The position numbers and the translations under genes are program-made. A DNA stretch of 64,000 bases from Myxococcota bacterium (GTDB lineage: Bacteria; Myxococcota_A; UBA9160; UBA6930): assembly GCA_028285625.1 (NCBI GenBank), contig JANQOX010000005.1:620001-684000 (forward strand), read 5' to 3'. Each line of letters begins with the position of its first letter. The stretch's first letter is position 1. Below are positions 1 through 7,054 of the stretch, piece by piece. The notes beneath the pieces are model-generated. The model worked only from the letters and a program-made list of their open reading frames with translations, did no database searches and was not told the DNA's origin.

Positions 1-1284
1 GGTGGTGGCCACGCGATAGCGGCTGCCGGTGCGGGGTGTGATGCCCTGGTCCTCGAACGCCTGGGCCAAGGCCGGGCGCAGGCTCTCGCCGGTGACTTCG
101 ACCACCGTCACGTGCTCGCGCCAGCTCTCCAGGTTGTAGAGGTCGCCCGTGCGCAGCGTCCCCGCGCGAAGGGGCCCGGCGACCGACTCCGGGTGGTAGT
201 AGGCCGCGTCGGCCCCGGTCGTCTCTCGCAGGATCGTCTCGAACAGCGCGCGCACGCCATCGCGCTCGAGGCGTGCGGGGCTCTCGGCCACCACGTCGCC
301 CACGCTCATCGGTCGCTCGCCGTCCATGGCGACGTTCACGAACGCATGCAGGTGGGGCTCGCCGCGGTAGTGGAACACGGCAGCCGGGCCCTCGAGACGG
401 ATGATCTGCGACGGGCCGTCTCCCACGTTGCGGCTCTGCTGGTGATCCTCTGCGTAGTCGGCCAGGTGCAGCGCCTCGATGCCGCCATTGCTCTCGAGAC
501 ACGTCCACGCGTATGCGGCGTCCTCTTCGGGGTAGCTCTCGAGGATCGCGGCGACCATGTCGCGCGCGGCGTCGCGCTTCGCACGGTCGAGGTCGGCCAG
601 CGCGACCCCGTCGAAACGGCCCGCGGCACCCTGCACCTCGATGGCGGTCTGGACCGGCGCCTTCGGATGGCGCGCGGCGGCGCGCTCGGCAGGCGAGAGA
701 CTCGCCACCAGACGCTGGCCCAGTTCGAGCTGGTTGCGATAGGCGCTGCCCGGCAGGCCCGGCTTCCCGTCGCCCCGCTGGTCGCCGTAGACCTGGGGCC
801 CGCCGAAGGCCACGCCTTCGCGGTTGCGTCCGCCGATGCGAAGGTTCAGATGGGGTCCCGTCACCAGCACCTGGTACGGCGGGTTGCGGGGGTCGCCGAG
901 GATCGCGACGCGGGTCGCGTGGATGCCCGGAAGGTCGAGGTAGAACTGCTCCAGGACGCGGTTGCGGCCGCCTTCGGAGAGCCCCGCGTGGACGAGGTCG
1001 ACGAGTACCTGTCGTGCCGCGCGTGACAGGGTGATCGACCAGGCACCGCCCGTATCGACGCCGCGGTTGTGGAATTGCCGGAAGGGGTGCTCGTAGTCGA
1101 ACACGGCCGCCGCGCGTTCTTCGGCGTCCAGCAGCTCGACCAGCCGAACGGCGAGCTCCTGCGGGGGCAGGATCTCTGGGCTGGGCGCCGGAGGGATCAG
1201 CAGCGCTCGGCCGATGCCTCCGACGGCGGCCACGCCGCCGAGGCCGATGCCCCACTTCACCAGCTGTCGTCGCGTCAGTGCCAT
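1..1284 (-). CDS. DUF3500 family protein with Tat signal, C-terminus cut by window edge
   Basis: The ATG at 1284 opens a minus-strand frame that stays open to base 1 (428 codons), so the C-terminus lies outside the window. The N-terminus has a twin-arginine motif (residues 4-8, TRRQL) followed by a glycine/alanine-rich hydrophobic stretch to about residue 30, so the protein is predicted to be exported folded by Tat. The body resembles the uncharacterised DUF3500 family, with features such as VTGPHLNLR, GPQVYGDQ and a late HYRGEPHLHAFV segment with several histidines. No reaction is established for the family; the conserved histidines suggest metal binding, which is inference. It lies 81 bases downstream of the TPR gene on the same strand and could be its operon partner. 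Confidence 0.8.
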   Translation of the reverse strand, partial: MALTRRQLVKWGIGLGGVAAVGGIGRALLIPPAPSPEILPPQELAVRLVELLDAEERAAAVFDYEHPFRQFHNRGVDTGGAWSITLSRAARQVLVDLVHAGLSEGGRNRVLEQFYLDLPGIHATRVAILGDPRNPPYQVLVTGPHLNLRIGGRNREGVAFGGPQVYGDQRGDGKPGLPGSAYRNQLELGQRLVASLSPAERAAARHPKAPVQTAIEVQGAAGRFDGVALADLDRAKRDAARDMVAAILESYPEEDAAYAWTCLESNGGIEALHLADYAEDHQQSRNVGDGPSQIIRLEGPAAVFHYRGEPHLHAFVNVAMDGERPMSVGDVVAESPARLERDGVRALFETILRETTGADAAYYHPESVAGPLRAGTLRTGDLYNLESWREHVTVVEVTGESLRPALAQAFEDQGITPRTGSRYRVATT

Positions 1285-1365
1285 GGCGGGCTCCCGACGA
1301 GGCAGACTAGCTCAGGGGCTCCTTGGGGCTTGGGCCGTGCTCGGATCGGCGGCGCGCGCTCTCGA

Positions 1366-2226
1366 TCAGGGGGTCGAGAGTTCTGCCAGCCGGGTCTGCG
1401 CGGCCTCGCGAACCGCGAGGTCTTCTGCCATGAGTTCGGGGCGCGGCGGGGTCTCGGCGACCTGCCGCAGTAGCGTGCGCGCCTCGGCACGGCGGTCCGG
1501 TGCGAGTTCGAGCAGGGTCAACGCCAGCAGGAAGCGGTTGCCCGAGTCGGCCGGAGCAATCTCGAGGGCGCGTTCGGCGTCCGGCACCGCGCGGTCACGA
1601 TCGACCCAGCCCGAGAGGAAGGGCACCCGGGGCAGCACCGCGTGCAGCCGCGAGAGCATGCGGTAGGCGCCGCCGCGGTAGTACGTGGGCTCCAGGGCCG
1701 CCGCGACCTCGGCGTAGTCACGGATGCGATTGGCCGCGCCGTCCTTGGCCGCGCGTAGGAGCCCGGCGTCGCGGCTCCAGGCCGCCCAGTGGATGGAAGC
1801 CCAGAAGTAGACGCGCGCGACGTCCTCGATGGGCAGCCCGGCCGCGGCGAGGGCCGGGCGCGCCGCGTCGGGAGCCAGGCGGTGCACCTCGTCCCCAAGC
1901 AGTTCGGTGACCCGGCGCACGGCGCGCTCGGATGCGTCCCGGCCGCGGTCGAAGGCGCGGCGGGCCGTGTCTTCGTCCACGGCCGCGAAGTCGCCCTTGT
2001 AGTACAGCGCACGGAGCAGCCGCCATTGGGCCTGAAGCGAGGGATCGGCGGCCAGCGCCGCGTCGTAGGCAGCAATGGCCTCGGCGATGCGTTCGGGGGC
2101 GGCGAGTCGCCCCTCGAGTTCGAGCGCGCGCTCGGCGTAGGCGGCGTCGCCGCGGGCGAGGTCGTCGGCCGCGGCCGGCAGTGCCGGGGCCCAGGCGAGC
2201 AGGCAGGCCAGCAGGATCATGCGCAT
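1366..2226 (-). CDS. Exported TPR-type protein of unknown function
   Basis: This encodes 286 residues with a Sec-type signal peptide (hydrophobic residues 3-20 ending PAAAD). The mature part is alpha-helical and alanine-rich, with helix pairs resembling degenerate tetratricopeptide repeats (AIAAYDAALAADPSLQAQW near residues 50-68 and AERALEIAPADSGNRFLLAL near 220-240). TPR proteins usually hold protein partners; here a periplasmic scaffold role is inference. It precedes the Tat-exported DUF3500 gene on the same strand. Its start codon is 55 bases from a copy of the CarH-type operator at 2282-2302, which also faces the divergent GST gene, so light control is possible. The start at 2226 gives a well-formed signal peptide. 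Confidence 0.7.
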   Translation of the reverse strand: MRMILLACLLAWAPALPAAADDLARGDAAYAERALELEGRLAAPERIAEAIAAYDAALAADPSLQAQWRLLRALYYKGDFAAVDEDTARRAFDRGRDASERAVRRVTELLGDEVHRLAPDAARPALAAAGLPIEDVARVYFWASIHWAAWSRDAGLLRAAKDGAANRIRDYAEVAAALEPTYYRGGAYRMLSRLHAVLPRVPFLSGWVDRDRAVPDAERALEIAPADSGNRFLLALTLLELAPDRRAEARTLLRQVAETPPRPELMAEDLAVREAAQTRLAELSTP

Positions 2227-2274
2227 CGCGAGATCTCCATTTCGGGTCCTCCCGGTATCATCGGCAGACCGCGA

Positions 2275-2302
2275 TTGGATTTGTAGAGAAAAATTCTATA
2301 CA
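2275..2302 (+). promoter_or_regulatory. Predicted promoter of the GST gene, possibly leaderless
   Basis: TTGGAT (2275-2280), a 16-base spacer and TATACA (2297-2302) resemble sigma-70 -35 and -10 boxes. The -10 box is the right half of operator A, so a bound repressor would block polymerase. The GST ATG follows only 9 bases after the -10 box and no Shine-Dalgarno sequence is visible, so the transcript may be leaderless. Confidence 0.45.
2282..2302. promoter_or_regulatory. Operator copy A (CarH/LitR-type) between TPR gene and GST gene
   Basis: TGTAGA (2282-2287), nine A/T-rich bases, TATACA (2297-2302): an imperfect inverted repeat. Read on the minus strand it matches the motif at 3994-4014 and 12409-12429 in half-site sequence, 9-base spacing and A/T-rich centre. 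Binding by the neighbouring B12-dependent MerR regulator is inferred from position and repetition. Confidence 0.6.
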
Positions 2303-2311
2303 AAACAAGCC

Positions 2312-2938
2312 ATGAAGATCTACGACTTCCCGTTTGCCCCCAACCCCAGGAAGCTGCGCGTGTACCTGGGCGAGAAAGGTCTCGACGTGCCCTTCGAGAC
2401 GGTGAACCTCGTTCATGGAGAGCAGCGGAAAGAGCCGTTCCTGACGATCAACCCCCTCGGGGGACTTCCGGTGCTCGAGCTCGACGACGGTACCCGGCTG
2501 AGCGAGTCGCTCGCCATCATCGAGTACTTCGAAGAACTGCACCCCGACCCGCCCATGATCGGGACGACGCCGCTCGAGCGCGCGAGGACCCGACGTCTCG
2601 AGCGCATCGCCGACCTCTCGGTCCTCGGGCGAATCGCCCGCTACGTGCACAACCGCAAGTCGCCCCTGCCCGGCGTGCGCGGTATTCCCGAGGTGGCCGA
2701 GCAGATGCGGGCGGAACTGCCCAAGCCGCTCGCCTTGTTCGACGCCGAGCTGGCCGGGCAGCCGTTCGTCGCCGGGGCCAGGCCGACGATCGCGGACTGC
2801 ACGCTGTTCGCAGGCTTCCAGTTCGCGCAGCTGGGCGAGTTCGATCCGACCGAAGGCTTCGACCACCTCGCGCGCTGGTATGCCGAGTTTCGCGAGCGCC
2901 CGAGCACGCGGATCCCCGGTCTCGAGGCCGCTGGCTAG
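2312..2938 (+). CDS. Glutathione S-transferase family protein
   Basis: This encodes a 208-residue cytosolic protein with the two-domain GST layout. The N-terminal thioredoxin-fold domain (residues 1-78) starts KIYDFPFAPNPRKLR and holds the cis-proline and glutathione gamma-glutamyl contact region (GGLPVLELDDGTRLSESLAI). The helical C-terminal domain has an ADCTLFAGF segment. GSTs conjugate or reduce electrophiles with glutathione; the substrate here is unknown. The ATG at 2312 is preferred because the first beta strand begins immediately after it, although upstream in-frame codons exist. The stop overlaps that of the convergent carH/litR gene within a CTAG sequence. Operator A covers its predicted promoter, so it probably belongs to the light regulon and may help clear photo-oxidative products (inference). 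Confidence 0.85.
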   Translation: MKIYDFPFAPNPRKLRVYLGEKGLDVPFETVNLVHGEQRKEPFLTINPLGGLPVLELDDGTRLSESLAIIEYFEELHPDPPMIGTTPLERARTRRLERIADLSVLGRIARYVHNRKSPLPGVRGIPEVAEQMRAELPKPLALFDAELAGQPFVAGARPTIADCTLFAGFQFAQLGEFDPTEGFDHLARWYAEFRERPSTRIPGLEAAG

Positions 2939-3855
2939 CCGGCTTCCGGGGCGCGCGGCTCGGCGCAAAGCAGCATGACCTGAGACTCGAACGCCTCGAG
3001 GTCCTCGATGACGCGCACGCGATCGTCGTCGGCGGGGCAGGCGCCCTGCGCGGCGGCTCCACCCAGCCAGAGGTGAACGTTGGCGGGCAGGGCGTCGAGC
3101 AGCTCCTCGACGGCCTTCGCGGCGCGGGACGGCGCGATCGCCACCAGGCTCATGGCGACCGCAGGGGCGCCCACCGACCTCGTACTGGCGGCGATGTCGT
3201 CCACGGGCAGGTCGGCACCGAGGTAGACGGGGCACGCGCCCGCGCCGAGCGCCGTCAGCGCGGCCGCCTGGAGCCCGATCTCGTGAGACTCGCCACTCGG
3301 TGTCGCGAACACGATCCGCGGTCCGAGTTCCGATACGGCCGTCGGCTGCAGGGCCGCGCCCAGCATCGAACGCAGCACGCCCGTCGCCAGGTGTTCGACC
3401 GACACGGATAGCTGCTGGGCGGCCCATCGATCGCCGATCTCTCGCGAGAGTGGCAGTGCGACCTGCCGCGCGAACGCCACGGGTCCGAGGGCGAGCAGTC
3501 GTTGCGACAGCAGCCGTCCCGCGGCCGCGGCATCCATGCGCTCGAACTCGGCGAGGATCGGCTGCAACTCGGCGCGCTCTTCCGGCATCGCAGGAGTGGC
3601 CCGGGCGCGGAGCTCTTCGGCCGAAAGCCCGGCGAGCTGGCCGATGCGGTGTCCCGCATCCACCGCGGCCTTCGCGAGCTGGAGCCGTTCCACGTCCTCG
3701 GCGCTGTAGCGTCGCGTGCCGCCCGGCGTGCGGACCGGTTCGACGATGCCGTAGCGTCGCTCCCAGGCCCGGAGCAACTCCGGCGAAAGGCCCGTCAGGC
3801 GCGAGGCCACACGGAGAGGAAAGGTGCCGGGAAAGTCCTTGGGCGCGTCTCCCAT
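2935..3855 (-). CDS. carH/litR: B12-dependent photoreceptor transcriptional repressor, MerR family (CarH/LitR)
   Basis: This encodes 306 residues from the ATG at 3855, chosen because the MerR winged helix (residues 10-75, LLRAWERRYG and TPGGTRRYSAEDVERL) begins just inside it. A helical bundle carries the adenosylcobalamin signature W-x9-EH (W144, E154, H155). The Rossmann cobalamin domain has ExHxxG (E189, H191, G194), the histidine expected to ligate cobalt. In characterised CarH/LitR proteins, AdoCbl drives tetramerisation and DNA binding in the dark, and light breaks the Co-C bond and releases DNA. All those residues are present, so this should be a genuine B12-using photoreceptor. It lies between GST, photolyase and sigma genes typical of such regulons, and half-sites upstream suggest autoregulation. 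Confidence 0.92.
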   Translation of the reverse strand: MGDAPKDFPGTFPLRVASRLTGLSPELLRAWERRYGIVEPVRTPGGTRRYSAEDVERLQLAKAAVDAGHRIGQLAGLSAEELRARATPAMPEERAELQPILAEFERMDAAAAGRLLSQRLLALGPVAFARQVALPLSREIGDRWAAQQLSVSVEHLATGVLRSMLGAALQPTAVSELGPRIVFATPSGESHEIGLQAAALTALGAGACPVYLGADLPVDDIAASTRSVGAPAVAMSLVAIAPSRAAKAVEELLDALPANVHLWLGGAAAQGACPADDDRVRVIEDLEAFESQVMLLCAEPRAPEAG

Positions 3856-3866
3856 GGGGCCAAGTC

Positions 3867-3911
3867 TATACAGGATCTCGAAAATTCCCATGACCAGGTC
3901 GCATCCGTACA
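3867..3911. promoter_or_regulatory. carH/litR: Half-site pair and promoter region upstream of carH/litR
   Basis: TATACA (3867-3872) and CGTACA (3906-3911) are single half-sites of the motif found at the other light promoters, but with wider spacing. On the minus strand the first lies about ten bases before the regulator's ATG and contains a TATAGA-like -10 box. Autoregulation through non-canonical spacing is plausible but weaker than at the three 21-bp sites. Confidence 0.35.
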
Positions 3912-3938
3912 GTTCTCGGGATCCGCAAGATCCTCGAT

Positions 3939-3962
3939 AAAGACCCAAAAAAACTGGTCTTT
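3939..3962. repeat. A/T-rich inverted repeat between carH/litR and the methyltransferase operon
   Basis: AAAGACC (3939-3945) and GGTCTTT (3956-3962) form a perfect 7-bp inverted repeat around a 10-base, mostly A loop. It is a striking low-GC island. It could be a second regulator's operator or a hairpin isolating the two divergent promoters; it lacks the T-run of a typical terminator on the plus strand. Confidence 0.4.
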
Positions 3963-3993
3963 TGAATCAAGAAGCAAACGCGCAACGGCTTTC

Positions 3994-4036
3994 TGTACAT
4001 ATAAAATCTTGACAATACGGGTCGAGTTGCGACCCT
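3994..4036 (+). promoter_or_regulatory. Operator copy B and promoter of the methyltransferase-photolyase operon
   Basis: TGTACA (3994-3999), nine bases and TTGACA (4009-4014) make operator copy B. TTGACA is also a perfect -35 box. No TATAAT follows; instead GACCCT (4031-4036) sits at 16-base spacing, and the equivalent promoter at 12386-12429 has GACTCT at 17. A ribosome site AAGGAG (4049-4054) and the ATG at 4065 follow. Control by CarH/LitR and use of the cluster's own sigma factor are inferences. Confidence 0.6.
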
Positions 4037-4064
4037 TCCATCCGCAGCAAGGAGCTACCCCCGC

Positions 4065-5105
4065 ATGAAGGCGATCGAACTCGCCGAGACCGGACGCATC
4101 CCCGACCCGATCGTCCGCGCCGGAATCCGGCACATGCTCCGCCGGCGGCTGGCCGCTTCGGTGCCCTCCGACCCGGTTCGTTTGCGCGCGGCCAACCAGG
4201 CGTTCTTCAGGCGTCTCGCTGCAGGGCCCGTGGCCGAATCGCCCGACCGCGCCAACGATCAGCACTACGAGGTCGCCGCACGCTTCTTCGAGACGGTCCT
4301 CGGCCCCCGCCTCAAGTACAGCTGCAGCCTGTTCGCCCCGGGCGTGCGCGACCTGGCCTCCGCCGAGGAGGCCATGCTCGCGCTCACCGCCGAGCGCGCC
4401 CAGATCGAGGACGGCATGGCCGTGCTCGACCTCGGCTGCGGCTGGGGGTCGTTCGCCCTGTGGGCGGCCGAGCGCTTTCCGGCGAGTCCCATCCTTGCCG
4501 TGTCGAACTCGAAGAGCCAGCGTGAGTACATCGCCGGCCGGGCCGCTACGCGCGGCCTCGACAACGTCGAGGTGCTGACCCGTGACGTGAACCGCTTCGA
4601 AGCAGACCGACGCTTCGATCGCGTGGTTTCCGTCGAGATGTTCGAGCACGTACGCAACCACGGCCTGCTGCTCGAGCGCATCCACCACTGGCTCGTGCCC
4701 GGCGGAAAGCTGTTCGTGCACCACTTCGCCCACCGGGAAGCGGCTTATCCCTACGAGGACGCGGGCGAAGACGACTGGATGGCGCGACACTTCTTCAGTG
4801 GTGGCATCATGCCTTCGGACGACCTGCTGCTCCATCACCAGCGGCATCTGGCCGTCGAGGACCACTGGCGCGTGCTGGGCACCCACTACCGGCAGACGTG
4901 CGAAGCCTGGCTCGCGCGGATGGACGCGCAGCGCGAGACGCTGTTGCCCACCCTGGCCCAGGTGTACGGCGCGGACTCGGCCGAGACGTGGTTCGTCCGG
5001 TGGCGGCTCTTCTTTCTCGCCTGCGCCGAGTTGTTCGCATTTCGGCGCGGTCGCGAGTGGTGGGTCACGCACGTGCTCATGACGCGCCGGGACGAGCAGC
5101 CGTGA
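4065..5105 (+). CDS. Cyclopropane-fatty-acyl-phospholipid synthase family SAM methyltransferase
   Basis: This encodes 346 residues. A SAM-binding motif I lies at residues 119-131 (VLDLGCGWGSFAL) and SVEMFEHV near residue 185. The KYSC segment (C87) matches the conserved YSC cysteine of E. coli Cfa. The family transfers a methylene or methyl group from SAM to the double bond of phospholipid acyl chains at the membrane. Members in other light-responsive clusters are tied to altered lipids such as furan fatty acid precursors; the exact product here is unknown. It is the first gene of a four-gene operon and its stop overlaps the next start in GTGA. Membrane-lipid protection from singlet oxygen is a reasonable inference. 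Confidence 0.85.
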   Translation: MKAIELAETGRIPDPIVRAGIRHMLRRRLAASVPSDPVRLRAANQAFFRRLAAGPVAESPDRANDQHYEVAARFFETVLGPRLKYSCSLFAPGVRDLASAEEAMLALTAERAQIEDGMAVLDLGCGWGSFALWAAERFPASPILAVSNSKSQREYIAGRAATRGLDNVEVLTRDVNRFEADRRFDRVVSVEMFEHVRNHGLLLERIHHWLVPGGKLFVHHFAHREAAYPYEDAGEDDWMARHFFSGGIMPSDDLLLHHQRHLAVEDHWRVLGTHYRQTCEAWLARMDAQRETLLPTLAQVYGADSAETWFVRWRLFFLACAELFAFRRGREWWVTHVLMTRRDEQP

Positions 5106-5656
5106 CGGAACCGATCAAGGAGGGCGGCCTGATCCCGGCCGACTGCCTGGACCGGCGCGTGGCCGGCGTGAACGTCGTTCCGGGCACGCTTCGCGACCAG
5201 CTCGGCGACGATCTGAAGCTCTTGGTCTTCTTGCGCCACTTTGGTTGCATCTTCTGCCGCGAGACGCTGGCCGACATCCAGGCGCGCACCGAAGCGGACG
5301 CCTCGTTTCCCGAGCCGCTGTTCTTCTTCCAAGGGCGGGTCGCCGAAGGTCGGGCGTTCCTCCGCCGCTACGGCCCCCAGCTTCGCGCGGTCTCCGACCC
5401 CGAGGCCTTCTTCTACGATGCGTTCGGCGTAGGTCGAGCCGGACTGGTGAAGGCGCTCGGGCCCTCGGTCTGGCGGGCGCGCAGCCGCGCCAGGCAGAAG
5501 GGTCACGAGAACGGCGAGCGCTCCGGCGACATCTGGCGCATGCCGGGGGCCTTCCTCACTCGTGGCAAGCAGGTGCTCTGGTCCCACGAGTTCCGGCACG
5601 CGGCCGACCTGCCCGACTTCGATGGCATCGCGCGCGTCGCGACGTCGGTGTCCTGA
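5102..5656 (+). CDS. Peroxiredoxin-like (AhpC/TSA-type, PRXL2-like) protein
   Basis: This encodes 184 residues from the GTG at 5102, which overlaps the upstream stop by 4 bases and implies translational coupling. The thioredoxin-fold core has a CxxC pair (C49-IF-C52 after FLRHFG) of the AhpC/TSA-like SelL/PRXL2 group. Lines such as RYGPQLRAVSDP and a WRMPGAFLTRGKQVLW strand complete the domain. These proteins are presumed thiol reductases or peroxidases, but substrates are mostly unknown. Position between a lipid-modifying enzyme and photolyase suggests repair of photo-oxidised lipid or protein (inference). A longer in-frame extension upstream would overlap the methyltransferase heavily and is rejected. 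Confidence 0.8.
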   Translation: MTEPIKEGGLIPADCLDRRVAGVNVVPGTLRDQLGDDLKLLVFLRHFGCIFCRETLADIQARTEADASFPEPLFFFQGRVAEGRAFLRRYGPQLRAVSDPEAFFYDAFGVGRAGLVKALGPSVWRARSRARQKGHENGERSGDIWRMPGAFLTRGKQVLWSHEFRHAADLPDFDGIARVATSVS

Positions 5657-5662
5657 TCGTCG

Positions 5663-7054
5663 ATGCGCGGGATCCATTGGTTCCGACACGACCTTCGCCT
5701 GCGCGACAACACCGCTCTGGCGGCGCTCGCCGGGCTCGTCTCGCAGTGGGCGCCCGTCTATGTGATCGACCCACGCATCGCGGGCGGGTCCAAGAACCGC
5801 GCGCGCTTTCTGCACGACTGCCTCGTGCGTCTCGCGCGCGATCTCGAGCAGCGTGGCCATCCGCTGATCGTGCGGACTGGCGAGCCCGAGAAGGAAATCC
5901 CCCGTCTCCTTCACGAGACCGGCGCGACCCACGTCTCGTTCGGGGCGTCGACCACCCCATTCGGAACGCGGCGCGACGCCGCAGTGACCCGCGCGATCGA
6001 ACGCTCGGGCGGGCAGGTGATCGTGCGGAACGATCACGTGATTCGAAGGGCTGCCGACATTCGTACCGGGACCGGCGGCGGCTACTCGGTCTACACCCCC
6101 TACAAGAAGTCCTGGTGGCGACGCTTCGACGAGGATCCGGCGCTGCCCGTGCGGATGCCGCGACTGCCCGCGCCCATCCCCGGTGTCGCCCAGGAGCCGA
6201 TTCCCGAGCCGCCCACGGGCGGGGTGGACACGCCCACGGGTGGCGAGGCGGCGGCTTCGCGCCGACTTGCGGCGTTTCTCGACGGCCCGGTGCGCCGCTA
6301 CGCGACGGACCGCGACGTTCCCGCAGTGGACGGCACGTCGCGGCTGTCGCCCTACCTGCGTTTCGGGGTGATCTCGCCGAGACAGTGCTTCGCCGCGGGC
6401 CTCGAGGCCGCGGCGGCGGACCCGGCCGCGGGCGCGGGGGTTCGCAAGTGGCTCGACGAGCTGATCTGGCGCGAATTCTACGCGGCGCTGCTCGAAGAGC
6501 ACCCAAGGGTGCTGCGCGAGAACCACCGCAGCGAGTACGATGCCCTGGCGTGGGTCGAAGACCCCGAGGGTTTCGCAGCCTGGTGCGAGGGGCGCACCGG
6601 CTATCCGATCGTCGACGCGGGCATGCGCCAGCTCGTCACCACCGGATGGATGCACAACCGGGTACGCATGATCGTCGCGAGCTTCCTGACCAAGGACCTG
6701 GGCATCGACTGGCGCCTGGGCCAGCAGTTCTTCTTCGAGCACCTGGTCGATGGCGACCCGGCCTCCAACAATGGCAACTGGCAGTGGGGAGCGTCCACGG
6801 GCACCGACGCGCAGCCCTGGTTCCGGATCTTCCACCCGACGCTCCAGGCCAGACGCTTCGACCCGGGCGGCCACTACATCCGCCGCCACGTGCCCGAGCT
6901 GGCTTCGGTCGGCGATCGCCACGTTCACGAGCCGTCGCTGGCCGATCGACCGCCTGCCGACTATCCCGCCCCGATCGTCGACCACGCCGCCGCGCGCACC
7001 AGCACGCTCGCGCGCTTCGAGCGGGTGCGTCAGCAAGCCAAGGAGCGCTCCTGA
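5663..7054 (+). CDS. phrB: Deoxyribodipyrimidine photolyase (class I CPD type)
   Basis: This encodes a 463-residue flavoprotein that uses blue light to split UV-induced cyclobutane pyrimidine dimers. The N-terminal Rossmann antenna domain starts IHWFRHDLRLRDN. The C-terminal FAD domain shows SRLSPYLRFG, LIWREFY, TGWMHNRVRM and a DGDPASNNGNWQW segment, all expected for DNA photolyases. The length matches the family. It starts 6 bases after the peroxiredoxin-like gene, and its stop shares a base with the next ATG (TGATG). Photolyase genes are standard members of CarH/LitR regulons, which supports operator B as the control point. A cryptochrome-type sensory role cannot be excluded from sequence. 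Confidence 0.95.
   Translation: MRGIHWFRHDLRLRDNTALAALAGLVSQWAPVYVIDPRIAGGSKNRARFLHDCLVRLARDLEQRGHPLIVRTGEPEKEIPRLLHETGATHVSFGASTTPFGTRRDAAVTRAIERSGGQVIVRNDHVIRRAADIRTGTGGGYSVYTPYKKSWWRRFDEDPALPVRMPRLPAPIPGVAQEPIPEPPTGGVDTPTGGEAAASRRLAAFLDGPVRRYATDRDVPAVDGTSRLSPYLRFGVISPRQCFAAGLEAAAADPAAGAGVRKWLDELIWREFYAALLEEHPRVLRENHRSEYDALAWVEDPEGFAAWCEGRTGYPIVDAGMRQLVTTGWMHNRVRMIVASFLTKDLGIDWRLGQQFFFEHLVDGDPASNNGNWQWGASTGTDAQPWFRIFHPTLQARRFDPGGHYIRRHVPELASVGDRHVHEPSLADRPPADYPAPIVDHAAARTSTLARFERVRQQAKERS

Noticed and set aside
3795-5072. A 425-codon minus-strand frame across the methyltransferase and the carH/litR promoter
   Set aside because: It is antisense to a conserved methyltransferase and runs over the operator region, with no family resemblance.
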